Below, one piece after another: positions 8,564-17,016 of a stretch of 64,000 bases of DNA. Source of the DNA: Burkholderiaceae bacterium (GTDB lineage Bacteria > Pseudomonadota > Gammaproteobacteria > Burkholderiales > Burkholderiaceae_C); contig CAJYPV010000004.1 in assembly GCA_913776825.1 (NCBI GenBank), positions 1 through 64,000 on the forward strand, in the 5' to 3' direction. Numbering within the stretch: the stretch's first letter is position 1; each line of letters opens with the position of its first letter. The translations under genes and the position numbers were made by a program. The notes under the pieces are model-generated. The model had not been told where the DNA came from. It made no database searches and was given only the letters and a program-made list of their open reading frames with translations.

Positions 8564-9973
8564 CTATCGCATCAGCGCCTTGGCGATCTGACCCAAGGTC
8601 CGCAGGGCGCGCTCGACCTGCGCGTTGTCGGGATGGCCGAAGTTCAGCCGCAGGTGATGGGTGAAGCGGTGATCGGCCGAGAACAGGTGCCCCGGCGCGA
8701 TGCTGATGTCGTGCGAGAGCGCCATCCGGTGCAGCGCCAAGGCGTCGACCTGCGCCGGCAGTTCCACCCAGACGCAGTAGCCGCCTTCAGGCTGCGTGAC
8801 GCGAGTCCCAGTCGGAAAGCTCCGGGCCAGCGTCTTCAGCATAGCTTGCCGACTCATCACCAGCGCCTGGCGGAGCTGCCGCAGATGCCGGTCATAGCCG
8901 CCGCGGCGCAGGTAGTCGCTCAAGCCTTCCTGCATCGGCACCGGCGTGGCCAGTGAGCTCATCAGCTTGCGACGGCTGACCTCCCGCGCCCATCGACCCG
9001 CCGCCACCCAGCCCACCCGGTAACCCGGCGCCAGCGACTTCGAGAACGAGCTGCAATGCAGCACCCGCCCGGATGTGTCCCAGGCCTTGGCCGGGCGCGG
9101 TCGAGCGCCGAAGTACAGCTCGCCGTAGACGTCGTCCTCGATGAGCGGGATGTCGTGCTCCGCCAGCAACGCCACCAGCGCCGCCTTCGCCGCATCGGGC
9201 ATGAGACTGCCAAGCGGATTCTGGAAGTTGGGCATCAGCCAGCAGGCTTTGACCGGATGACGCGCCAACACCGCGGCCAAGGCCCCGACATCCACGCCGG
9301 TGCGCGCATGGGTCGCGACCTCGACGGCCCTGAGGCCGCGCCGCTCCAGCGCCTGCAAGGCGCCGTAGAAGGTGGGCGATTCGATCGCGACCAGGTCCCC
9401 GGGCTGGGTGACCGCCTCCAGACACAGATTCAGGGCCTCCATCGCGCCGTTGGTGATGACGATCTCATCCGCATCCACCTGACAGCCGGTGCCGAGATAG
9501 CGCAGGCCGATCTGGCGCCGCAGCTCCGCACTGCCGGGCGAGAGGTCCTCCACCGTGCGCCACGGATCCAGGCCCCGCGTGGCCTTGCCCAAGGCCAGGG
9601 CGAGCTTGTCCAGCGGGTACAGCGTCGGACTGGGAAAGGCGGAGCCCAGCGGCACCACCGACCGATTGCGCGTCAGCCCCAGCACATCGAACACCAGTTC
9701 CGAGACCTCGACGCTGCGCTCCTCGGTGCGCGGCGCCGAGGCCTGCGGCTCGAGCGGCGTCATCGCCGCGGTCCGGACGAAATAGCCCGATCGCGGCCGC
9801 GCTTCGATCAGCCCGCGCGCTTCCAGCAGGTAATAGGCCTCGAACACGGTCGACGCACTAACGCCCCGATCACGGCTGGCCTCGCGCACCGACGGCAGGC
9901 GGTCGCCCGCCCGCAGACGACCCGCGGCGATGGCGGCCGCCAGGTCATCGGCGAGGACTTCATAGCGCTTCAT
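8564..9973 (-). CDS. MocR/PdxR-type GntR regulator with aminotransferase domain
   Basis: 469 residues from ATG 9973. Residues 1-75 form a GntR winged helix (YEVLADDLAAAIAAGRLRAGDRLPSVRE...GVSASTVFEAYYLLEARGLI); the rest is a fold-type I aminotransferase-like domain. Seen: TNGAMEALNLCLEAV, MPNFQNPLGS, EDDVYGEL, and the PLP-lysine region HCSSFSKSLAPGYRVGW. MocR proteins are transcription factors that sense PLP or amino-acid derivatives rather than enzymes. Such regulators often control a divergent gene; here that would be the small membrane protein gene at 10157. No confident operator was found. Confidence 0.9.
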   Translation of the reverse strand: MKRYEVLADDLAAAIAAGRLRAGDRLPSVREASRDRGVSASTVFEAYYLLEARGLIEARPRSGYFVRTAAMTPLEPQASAPRTEERSVEVSELVFDVLGLTRNRSVVPLGSAFPSPTLYPLDKLALALGKATRGLDPWRTVEDLSPGSAELRRQIGLRYLGTGCQVDADEIVITNGAMEALNLCLEAVTQPGDLVAIESPTFYGALQALERRGLRAVEVATHARTGVDVGALAAVLARHPVKACWLMPNFQNPLGSLMPDAAKAALVALLAEHDIPLIEDDVYGELYFGARPRPAKAWDTSGRVLHCSSFSKSLAPGYRVGWVAAGRWAREVSRRKLMSSLATPVPMQEGLSDYLRRGGYDRHLRQLRQALVMSRQAMLKTLARSFPTGTRVTQPEGGYCVWVELPAQVDALALHRMALSHDISIAPGHLFSADHRFTHHLRLNFGHPDNAQVERALRTLGQIAKALMR

Positions 9974-10156
9974 GCGGAGGGGCTGATCGGGTCGGACGCA
10001 GGCATTGCCGCACTGTAGGCCGATGCGCGAGAGGGCGGGTCGCACCTGGGGCGCGCCGTCACGGCGCGCCCATCTGATCCGGTGTTTTTACGGGAATCTG
10101 AATCTGTTTTTTTCCGGCCGTCCGGCGCACAGTGGCGGCTGGAAAGATGGGCACCA

Positions 10157-10420
10157 ATGCCCAGCCCGGAAAACGACATCATGGAAATGGAATGGGTCCC
10201 GACCGTCTTCATCGCCTTCAAGGTGATCGTGCTGGCCATCGGCATGTTCCTGGCGGTCAAATGGCATTACGACCAGGCCAGGAAGAACAACGGCCCCGCA
10301 TCGCAGCGCGCGGTGCTTCGCACCACGGTCATCGTCTCGGTGCTCTTCGTGCTGCTGGTGATCGGCCTGGTGATGCTGACCCTGCGGGTCGGCACGATGC
10401 TGGGACTCGACTTGACCTGA
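10157..10420 (+). CDS. Small two-helix membrane protein
   Basis: 87 residues from ATG 10157; a later ATG at 10181 (MEMEWVPTVF) is also possible and neither has a strong ribosome site. Two hydrophobic helices, VFIAFKVIVLAIGMFLAVKW and VIVSVLFVLLVIGLVMLTL, are separated by a basic linker (YDQARKNNG), with a short extramembrane C-terminus. No family recognised. It is divergent from the MocR-type regulator 183 bp away and may be its target. The stop codon lies inside a run of 5-bp TGACC repeats. Confidence 0.6.
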   Translation: MPSPENDIMEMEWVPTVFIAFKVIVLAIGMFLAVKWHYDQARKNNGPASQRAVLRTTVIVSVLFVLLVIGLVMLTLRVGTMLGLDLT

Positions 10421-10441
10421 CGTGACCTGACCTGACCTGAC
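10412..10441. repeat. 5-bp TGACC tandem repeat spanning a stop codon
   Basis: About five to six copies of a CTGAC/TGACC unit cover the last codons and stop of the small membrane protein gene. Because the unit is 5 bp and contains TGA, successive copies place stops in all three frames of the plus strand. Confidence 0.85.
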
Positions 10442-10504
10442 ACCCTGAACCGCCGCCCAGCGCCGCGAGGTGCGGCCGGGCTGGCAGCGCAGGGTCGATG
10501 ACGA

Positions 10505-11353
10505 TTATTCGGCGATGAAGCGCCGCAGCACCGCGAACGCCGCCACCGGATCATCCCGCCAGGCGCCGTGACCCACGCCGGGGAAGCGCGCCAGCTGGCG
10601 CCAGGCGGCGGGCAGCGCGTCATGGATGTCCAGCGCGTCCTCGAGCGGGCAGACCGGGTCGTCCTCGCCCACCATCACCAGCACCGGGCATTGCGCCCGC
10701 GCCAGACCCTGCAGCAGGCCGAGGTCCTGTTTCTCGCCCGCGACGAAGTGCAGCAGGATGTCGAGGTTCATCCTCGTGCGGGCACCCGCTTCCGGGTCGG
10801 CCGCCGGCTGGGTGTTGTAGAGGTGACGCACGCCCGCCCAGTAGGCCTCGAAGGTGGCCAGCGAGGGTCGGCTCCAGAAGGCCTCGGCCAGCGCGCGGGC
10901 TTCGGGACCGCCACGGCGCTCGAAAGCGGCGAGCTTGCGCTCCAGACCCATGTGGTGCGAGGTGCTGGACAACACCACCTTCGACGCATGACCCGGATGA
11001 CGGGCGATGTAGCGTTGCGCGACGAAGCCGCCGAAGGACTGGCCCAGCACGATCGGCTTCTCGATGCCCAGCGCATCGCACAGGCGCACCACATCGTCGG
11101 CCCAGACATCCAGATTCCACTCGTCCGACGGACGGGGATCGCTGCGGCCGTGGCCGCGATGGTCGTAATAGACGATCTGGGCCAGGTCGGCGAGCTGGCT
11201 GAACGCCGGCTTGAAGGCCGCGTGGTCGAAGCCCGGCCCGCCATGCATGCAGATCAATGTGGGCTTTTCCCGCATGCGCGGGCCATCCGGCACCAGGCCC
11301 GGACCTTCCACATCCACGAACAGGCGAACGCCGCCACCGATGTCGATTTTCAT
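10505..11353 (-). CDS. Alpha/beta hydrolase, proline iminopeptidase-like
   Basis: 282 residues from ATG 11353 (MKIDIGGGVRLF). Fold landmarks: oxyanion HGGPG (CMHGGPGFDH), YYDHRGHGRSD, nucleophile elbow GQSFGG, acid in VGEDDPVCPLED, and the C-terminal histidine in GVGHGAWRDDP. HGGPG together with DxRGxGxS is typical of proline iminopeptidase-like (peptidase S33) hydrolases, though the true substrate may be another ester or amide. There is no signal peptide, so it is cytoplasmic. It stands alone and is divergent from the molybdopterin enzyme gene. Confidence 0.85.
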   Translation of the reverse strand: MKIDIGGGVRLFVDVEGPGLVPDGPRMREKPTLICMHGGPGFDHAAFKPAFSQLADLAQIVYYDHRGHGRSDPRPSDEWNLDVWADDVVRLCDALGIEKPIVLGQSFGGFVAQRYIARHPGHASKVVLSSTSHHMGLERKLAAFERRGGPEARALAEAFWSRPSLATFEAYWAGVRHLYNTQPAADPEAGARTRMNLDILLHFVAGEKQDLGLLQGLARAQCPVLVMVGEDDPVCPLEDALDIHDALPAAWRQLARFPGVGHGAWRDDPVAAFAVLRRFIAE

Positions 11354-11511
11354 GAGGCCGAAGTATGCCGCGACGCTTCCCGGCGGCCGCGTGCCGCGGG
11401 CGCTGACGCGCACGCGCGGCCGCCCTCGCCGCTGTCGCGGACATGACGACGGGGGTGCACGGACCGTCCCACAATCATTCGCATCCAACAACGAACGACG
11501 TGGAGACCGGC

Positions 11512-13923
11512 ATGACCCCACCCACCCACGGCGAGCCCCACGGCGCGACCGACGTCCCGGGCCCCTCCTCCGTCACCGACGCTGGCGAGGCCGCAGCGGG
11601 CAGCCGCGTTCACTACCGGATCTGCCCGCTTTGCGAAGCCTGCTGCGGACTGGAGATCCACACCGCGCCCAGCCGGGAAGGACCGAAGGTGATCGCCGTC
11701 CGCGGCGCGGCGCAGGATCCCTTCAGTCAGGGCTATCTCTGCCCCAAGGGCGTGGCGCTGAAGGACCTTCATGAAGACCCGGACCGCCTGCGTCAGCCGA
11801 TGCGCCGCCAGGCCGATGGCCGCTTCACGCCGATCAGCTGGGCCGAGGCCTTCGACGAGATCCAGCAGCGCCTCCCGCCCCTGCGCGAGCGCCATGGCGC
11901 GGATGCGATCGCCGTGAGCATCGGCAATCCGGCTTCGCACAAGATCGGCCTGTTCAGCTATTTCCCGGGGCTGGTGCGCGCGCTGGGCACGCGCAACATC
12001 TTCTCGGCCTCGACGCTCGATCAGATGCCCAAGCAACTCGCCTGCGGCCTGATGTATGGCCACTGGCTGAGCGTGCCGGTGCCGGACCTGCCGCGCAGCG
12101 ACCTGCTGATCGTGCTGGGCGCGAATCCGATGGTGAGCAACGGCAGCCTGTGGACCGTGCCCGACTACCGCGGCAAGGCCAAGGCGATGCGCGCCCGTGG
12201 CGGGCGCATCGTGGTCATCGATCCGCGCCGCACCGAGACCGCGCAGGCGGCGGACGTGCATCATCCGATCCGTCCCGGCGGCGATGTGTTCCTGCTGCTG
12301 GGCATGCTGCACACGCTGTTCGACGAGGGCCTGGTGCAGCCGGGCCGACTCGCCCCGCATCTGAATGGACTCGAGACCGTCGAAGCGCTGGCGCGTCGCT
12401 ACCCGCCGGAGCGCTGTGCCGCGCACTGCGGCCTCAGCGCCGAGGTCCAACGCGGTCTCGCGCGCGAGCTGGCGACCACCGAGCGCGCCGCGCTCTACGG
12501 CCGCATCGGCACCTGCACCCAGCGATTCGGCACGCTCAACAGCTGGCTGGTCGATCTCCTGAATATCCTGACCGGCCACCTCGATGCGCCCGGCGGCTTG
12601 ATGTTCCCGAAGGCCGCCGCTTTCGCGGCCAACACGCAGGGCCGATCCGGACAAGGCAAAGGCGTGGCCATCGGACGACGTCACAGCCGAGTGAGCCGCG
12701 CGCCCGAAGTGATGGGCGAGTTGCCCATCAGCTGCCTGACCGAGGAAATCGACACGCCGGGAGAAGGCCAGGTCCGCGCGCTCATCACCGTGGCCTGCAA
12801 TCCGGTGCTGTCCGCTCCGAACGGCGCCCGGTTGGCCCAGGCGCTGGACGGTCTGGACCTGATGATCAGCCTGGACCCGTACATCAACGAGACCAGCCGA
12901 CATGCGCATCTGATCCTGCCGCCGCCGTCACCGCTGGAGGACTGGCATTACGACCTGGTCTTCTCCCAGCTGTCCTGGCGCAACCATGCGCGTTGGTCAG
13001 GGCCGGTGCTGCCGTCCTCGCGCGAAGGCCTGTCCGACCCCTCCGGCGCCGCGAGCGCGGGCGACGAGCCGGCCCAACCGGAGTGGCGCACCTTGCTGCA
13101 GCTGACCGCGATCGTCAGCGGTCATCCGCACGCGGATCGCGAAGCTATCCAGGCGCTGGACGATGCCGCGCTGATGAGCGAACTGCGGCGCCAGGCGGGC
13201 GACCGCGCCGACGCGATCTTCAGCCTGTTGGACGGCGGCGCCGGACCGGCCCGCTGGCTGGATCTGGCCTTGCGCAGCGGGCCGTATGGCGACGGCTTCG
13301 GCACCCGGCCCGACGGCCTCACGCTGGCCCGAGTCAAAGCGGCGCCGCAAGGCATCGATCTGGGCGAGCTGGCACCGCGTCTGCCGGAATTGCTGCGCAC
13401 CGCGTCCGGCCGCATCGAACTCGCGCCCGCGCCCGTGCTGGACGACCTTCAGCAAGTCGACGCCGCCTTGCAGCGGCCGCTGGGCGATGAGCTGCTGCTG
13501 ATCGGCCGGCGCGACACCCGCAGCAACAACAGCTGGATGCACAACCTGCCGGTGCTTGCCAAGGGCAAGGCGCGCTGCACCTTGATGGTCCATCCCGACG
13601 ATGCCGCGCGGGTGGGCTTGCAGGATGGCCAACTGGCGCGATTGAGCAATGCCCGCGGCAGCCTGATCGCGCCGGTGGAGCTGAACACCGATCTCCGGAT
13701 CGGCGTCGTCAGCCTGCCGCACGGTTGGGGCCACGACCTGCCCGGGGCTCAGCTCCAGGTGGCGGCGCAGCAACCGGGAGTCAACATCAACCTGCTGCTG
13801 GACGAGGAATGGCGGGATCCGGTGTCCGGCACGTCGGTGTTGAGCGGCATTCCCGTGCGCTTGAGCGCCGCCACGGCCGACCCGGCCGCTGAAGGCATTG
13901 GCGCGGTCGCTGCAGGCGCTTGA
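11512..13923 (+). CDS. Molybdopterin-dependent oxidoreductase (DMSO-reductase superfamily)
   Basis: 803 residues from ATG 11512 (TGGAG six bases upstream). The N-terminal 4Fe-4S motif is CPLCEACCGLEI...YLCPKG, followed by three MoCo-binding regions (SIGNPASHKIGLFSYF; LIVLGANPMVSNGSLWTVPDY; IVVIDPRRTETA) and the C-terminal molydopterin-dinucleotide domain (LLIGRRDTRSNNSWMHN...VHPDDAARVGLQDG). The segment SASTLDQMPKQLACGLMYGH sits where formate dehydrogenases carry Cys/Sec; no Cys is at the usual place, so the Mo ligand may be Asp or Ser. No iron-sulfur or membrane subunit is adjacent, and there is no Tat signal, so it is probably a soluble single-subunit enzyme. Substrate unknown. Confidence 0.85.
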   Translation: MTPPTHGEPHGATDVPGPSSVTDAGEAAAGSRVHYRICPLCEACCGLEIHTAPSREGPKVIAVRGAAQDPFSQGYLCPKGVALKDLHEDPDRLRQPMRRQADGRFTPISWAEAFDEIQQRLPPLRERHGADAIAVSIGNPASHKIGLFSYFPGLVRALGTRNIFSASTLDQMPKQLACGLMYGHWLSVPVPDLPRSDLLIVLGANPMVSNGSLWTVPDYRGKAKAMRARGGRIVVIDPRRTETAQAADVHHPIRPGGDVFLLLGMLHTLFDEGLVQPGRLAPHLNGLETVEALARRYPPERCAAHCGLSAEVQRGLARELATTERAALYGRIGTCTQRFGTLNSWLVDLLNILTGHLDAPGGLMFPKAAAFAANTQGRSGQGKGVAIGRRHSRVSRAPEVMGELPISCLTEEIDTPGEGQVRALITVACNPVLSAPNGARLAQALDGLDLMISLDPYINETSRHAHLILPPPSPLEDWHYDLVFSQLSWRNHARWSGPVLPSSREGLSDPSGAASAGDEPAQPEWRTLLQLTAIVSGHPHADREAIQALDDAALMSELRRQAGDRADAIFSLLDGGAGPARWLDLALRSGPYGDGFGTRPDGLTLARVKAAPQGIDLGELAPRLPELLRTASGRIELAPAPVLDDLQQVDAALQRPLGDELLLIGRRDTRSNNSWMHNLPVLAKGKARCTLMVHPDDAARVGLQDGQLARLSNARGSLIAPVELNTDLRIGVVSLPHGWGHDLPGAQLQVAAQQPGVNINLLLDEEWRDPVSGTSVLSGIPVRLSAATADPAAEGIGAVAAGA

Positions 13924-13968
13924 TCGCCAACGGGGCGCCTGCGCCTCGCACGGCGGAGGTCAGCCGCC

Positions 13969-15117
13969 TCAGCCGTCCAGAGGAAAGCGCCGCGCCAGCA
14001 CGCCGCTGACCAATTCCAGGTGATGCATCAGTTGCCACTGCCGGATCATCGCGGGCGATGGCGCCGCCGTGGCCGTGCGGCAGGCGAGGAAGCGCTCCAG
14101 GCCGAGGGTAGGTCCGAAGCAGACCGTGGTGTCGTCGGCGACGGCGGCGCACAACTTGCGAAGCGCGCCGAAGAAGCGAGGCTCCGAGGCCGCCGGCGCG
14201 GTCGGGTGAGCCGCCTCGGCGGCGTGCGCCGACGGCGCATCGGGATCGGCAGAAGCGGCGGAAGCGTCGGAACCGACGATGGCGTCCGTCGCTGGATCGG
14301 CCCGTTCGGTGTCGGCGACGTCTCGGGCCGCAGGCGGCGACTCGCGAGTGTCGGTGGTGCGATCCGCCAGGAAGTAATCGATGCTGATTGCTCCCACCGG
14401 CGCGACGCGCTGGCAATGGCTGAGGTGAAACTGATCCGCGCCCGAAGGGCCGCTGGCGCCCGGCCGCGACGGCAGGCTGGTGTGGTCCGAGAAGCCGGGA
14501 CCGCCCTCCACCAGGAAATGAGCCAGGGAATCGCTGAAGAACTGCCGCCCGGCGTGGGGAGCGGTGGAGCCCCGGCGCAGATCGATCGGCATCGACACCG
14601 GCCGGTTCTCGACCCACAGACAGCGCTCGCGGCCGATCATCGCCAGACTGGTCGCTGACGGCGGCTCGGTCTTGAAGAACACGCGCTCCAGTTGGGCGCC
14701 ACGCAGCATGTCGAGCAGCGCCTCCATCGCCATCGCGCCCGGCACGATCACCAGCCCGACCGGCTGCGCGACGAAGGATTGCGCGAACAGCCTCACCAGT
14801 TCCGGCGTCATCCGGCGATGCACCAGCAAGGTCGGACGGATGGCGCGGCGCGGCCCCATCGCGGCGAGCAGATGCCGGCCCCAATCCAGCGACACCGGCG
14901 CGGCCACGTCGTCGAAATCCTGGTTCACCGGATTCACCACCAGCCAGGTGGGAAGACCCGCCGTCTCGCAGATCTGCAAGGTCTGTCGCAGGGACGCCAG
15001 CACATGCCGCACGGGCTCGATGACGGGCTGCACATGCGCGTCCTGCGCCAGGATCGGAGCCAACTGGCGCAGCGCCAGGATCTCCTTCTGCATGCCGTGG
15101 AGATAGGGAAAGTACAT
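13969..15117 (-). CDS. sce7725-family-like protein
   Basis: About 382 residues from ATG 15117. It opens MYFPYLHGMQKEILALRQLAPILAQ...VQPVIEPVRH, the pattern I associate with sce7725-family proteins (MYFPYLRGRQ...PVIEPV), whose function is not established but which often sit in defence-type neighbourhoods beside sce7726 genes. Internal landmarks: LPTWLVVNPVNQDF, RPTLLVHRRMTPELVRLF, SHCQRVAPVGAISIDYFLADR. A low-complexity Ala/Asp/Ser insertion (about 285-325) precedes the last conserved block. Starts at 15171 (ATG) or 15180 (GTG) would add residues not typical of the family. No sce7726 partner is adjacent. Confidence 0.6.
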   Translation of the reverse strand: MYFPYLHGMQKEILALRQLAPILAQDAHVQPVIEPVRHVLASLRQTLQICETAGLPTWLVVNPVNQDFDDVAAPVSLDWGRHLLAAMGPRRAIRPTLLVHRRMTPELVRLFAQSFVAQPVGLVIVPGAMAMEALLDMLRGAQLERVFFKTEPPSATSLAMIGRERCLWVENRPVSMPIDLRRGSTAPHAGRQFFSDSLAHFLVEGGPGFSDHTSLPSRPGASGPSGADQFHLSHCQRVAPVGAISIDYFLADRTTDTRESPPAARDVADTERADPATDAIVGSDASAASADPDAPSAHAAEAAHPTAPAASEPRFFGALRKLCAAVADDTTVCFGPTLGLERFLACRTATAAPSPAMIRQWQLMHHLELVSGVLARRFPLDG

Positions 15118-15589
15118 GGCGTCGAGCCGAGGGCCTGAGAGTGGCTGAGACCATCGATCATGCAAAGTCATCGATGGCACGTCAGTGCCATCGCCGCACA
15201 GTCTGCGCTAGATCAATCGCTGGCCTGCCCCACCTCAATAGGGAAGAACTCCACCAGCTTTGGTAGTGGAAGTTCGCGCGCTGAGGGCCGTAGTCGGCGC
15301 TTGATGGGGGCGTCGACCTGCGACGTGACGCTGCAAGGATTCATGTGACCGCAGACCGGCGAAATCCTCGTCCGAGGTGTGCCGACCGCAGCGCCCCGCG
15401 CACCGCGATGTCATCGGGATCGATCGGCCATCGTGGGCCGTGAGCGCGCATCGCCTCGTCAAAGAAAAAGGCACCGACCGCTGACGCGAATCGGTGCCTC
15501 ATGGGCGAAGCCGGTGAAGAGATGTCAGATGACGAGCCCGGGATGAGCCCGGCCGAAGCCGGAAATCCCGGGCGAGAAGCCCTTCACGC
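15118..15589. other. Intergenic region of about 470 bp
   Basis: No convincing gene. It holds an imperfect hairpin at 15246-15275 (GAACTCCACCA...TGGTAGTGGAAGTTC) upstream of the sce7725-like gene, and the efflux-operon terminator at 15461-15499. The reading frames present are short and have neither ribosome sites nor recognisable products. Confidence 0.6.
15461..15499 (-). terminator. Rho-independent terminator of the efflux operon
   Basis: Read on the minus strand: 9-bp perfect stem AGGCACCGA/TCGGTGCCT, 13-base loop, then TTTTTCTTT. It lies about 90 bp beyond the stop of the outer-membrane factor gene, as expected for the end of the pump operon. Confidence 0.85.
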
Positions 15590-17002
15590 TCAGGATGGGC
15601 GTTGCGCAGGATCCACGCCGCCGCCGAGCACCTTGTAGAGCTGCACCTGGTTCTGCAGTTGCGCGAGCCGCACCTGCAGCGCGCTTTGCTGCGCCGTGAA
15701 GGTGGCGCGCTGCGCATCCAGCAGGTCCAGGCTGGAGGCCGCGCCGTTGCGGTAGGTCAGCTCCACCAGCTGCAGCCGGGTGGCCTCGGCTGCGGCCTGG
15801 GCCTCCTGCGCGCGCAGTTGCTCATCGAGCGTGGCTCGGCCGGCCAGCGCATCGGCGACTTCCTTGAACGCGGTCTGCACCACCTTCTCGTACTGCGCCA
15901 CGGCGATCTTCTGGTTGGCTTTGGCCGCCTCGAGGTTGGAACGGTTGCGGCCCGCATCGAAGATCGGCATGAGGGCCGAGCCGGCGATGCTCCAGGCGGT
16001 GCGGCTGAACAGATCCGACAGCGCACTGCTGGCCGTGCCCACGCTGGTGGTCAGCGAGATGCTCGGGAAGAACGCCGCGCGGGCCACGCCGATGTTGGCT
16101 TCCGCCGCGACCAGTTGCTGCTCGGCCTGACGCACGTCAGGACGCTGCACCAGCACTTCCGATGGCAGACCCGCCATCAACGATCCCATGGTCTGCGAGG
16201 CCAGCGGCTGTGCGACGGTGAGATCCTGCGGCAGCGGCTGGCCCACCAGCAGCGTCAGCGAGTTGAGGTCCTGCTGACGGGTGCGCTCCAGCTGCGCCAA
16301 GGTGGCGCGCGCCGCTTCATAGGACGACTTCGCGGTGCTGAGGTCCAGGTTGGACGCAGCGCCATTGTCGAACTTCAGCTGCATCAGCCGGAGGCTGTCC
16401 TCGCGGGTGGCCAGCGTCTGGCGGGTCAGCGCCAACAGCTCTTCGTCCGCCTGCACCGACAGATAGGCCGTCGCCACACCGGCGACCAGCGTGATCTGCG
16501 CCGTGCGCGCAGCTTCGGCGCTGGCCAGGTAGCTGGCGAAGGCGGCCTCGCTGCTGTTGCGCAGGCGACCGAACAGGTCCAGCTCATAAGCGCTGATCTG
16601 CAGCCCGGCCTGGTAGCTGTTGACGATGCGGACATCGCCATTGGACGTGGTGGCCGGACCGCGCGACGCATTCGCGCCGAGGTTGAGCGTCGGCCAGCGA
16701 TTGGCGGCGGCGACGCCCGCCTGGGCGCGGGCGACGTCCACATTCAGCAGCGCGATGCGCATGTCGCGGTTGTTGGTCAGCGCCAGCGTGATCAGCTCAC
16801 GCAGTCGCGCATCGCCGAAAAACTGCTGCCACTGCAATTGCGCGGCGGCCTGCGCGCCCGGGGCTTCCGCGCCGGTGCCTTGCGGCCACTGCGGCGCCAC
16901 CGGGGCCTCGGGGCGCTGATGCGACGGCGCCAGGTTCATGCAGCCGGTCAGCAGCACGGTCAGTGCGGCCGCCGACAGCGCGGTCAATGTGCTCTTCTTC
17001 AT
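15590..17002 (-). CDS. RND efflux outer-membrane factor (OprM/NodT family lipoprotein)
   Basis: 470 residues from ATG 17002 (GGAG seven bases upstream). Lipoprotein signal ending LLTGC (C21). The body shows the duplicated helical/barrel organisation of TolC-like channels: ELITLALTNNRDMRIALLNVDVARAQAGVAAANRWPTL, SYELDLFGRLR-type repeat, RPDVRQAEQQLVAAEANIGVARAAFFPSISLT, and FDAGRNRSNLEAAKANQ. It forms the outer-membrane exit duct for the pump encoded just upstream; the gap is only 14 bases, so the genes are co-transcribed. NodT-type length is normal and nothing is missing. A strong terminator follows. Confidence 0.95.
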   Translation of the reverse strand: MKKSTLTALSAAALTVLLTGCMNLAPSHQRPEAPVAPQWPQGTGAEAPGAQAAAQLQWQQFFGDARLRELITLALTNNRDMRIALLNVDVARAQAGVAAANRWPTLNLGANASRGPATTSNGDVRIVNSYQAGLQISAYELDLFGRLRNSSEAAFASYLASAEAARTAQITLVAGVATAYLSVQADEELLALTRQTLATREDSLRLMQLKFDNGAASNLDLSTAKSSYEAARATLAQLERTRQQDLNSLTLLVGQPLPQDLTVAQPLASQTMGSLMAGLPSEVLVQRPDVRQAEQQLVAAEANIGVARAAFFPSISLTTSVGTASSALSDLFSRTAWSIAGSALMPIFDAGRNRSNLEAAKANQKIAVAQYEKVVQTAFKEVADALAGRATLDEQLRAQEAQAAAEATRLQLVELTYRNGAASSLDLLDAQRATFTAQQSALQVRLAQLQNQVQLYKVLGGGVDPAQRPS

Positions 17003-17016
17003 GGTGTTGCTCCGCA

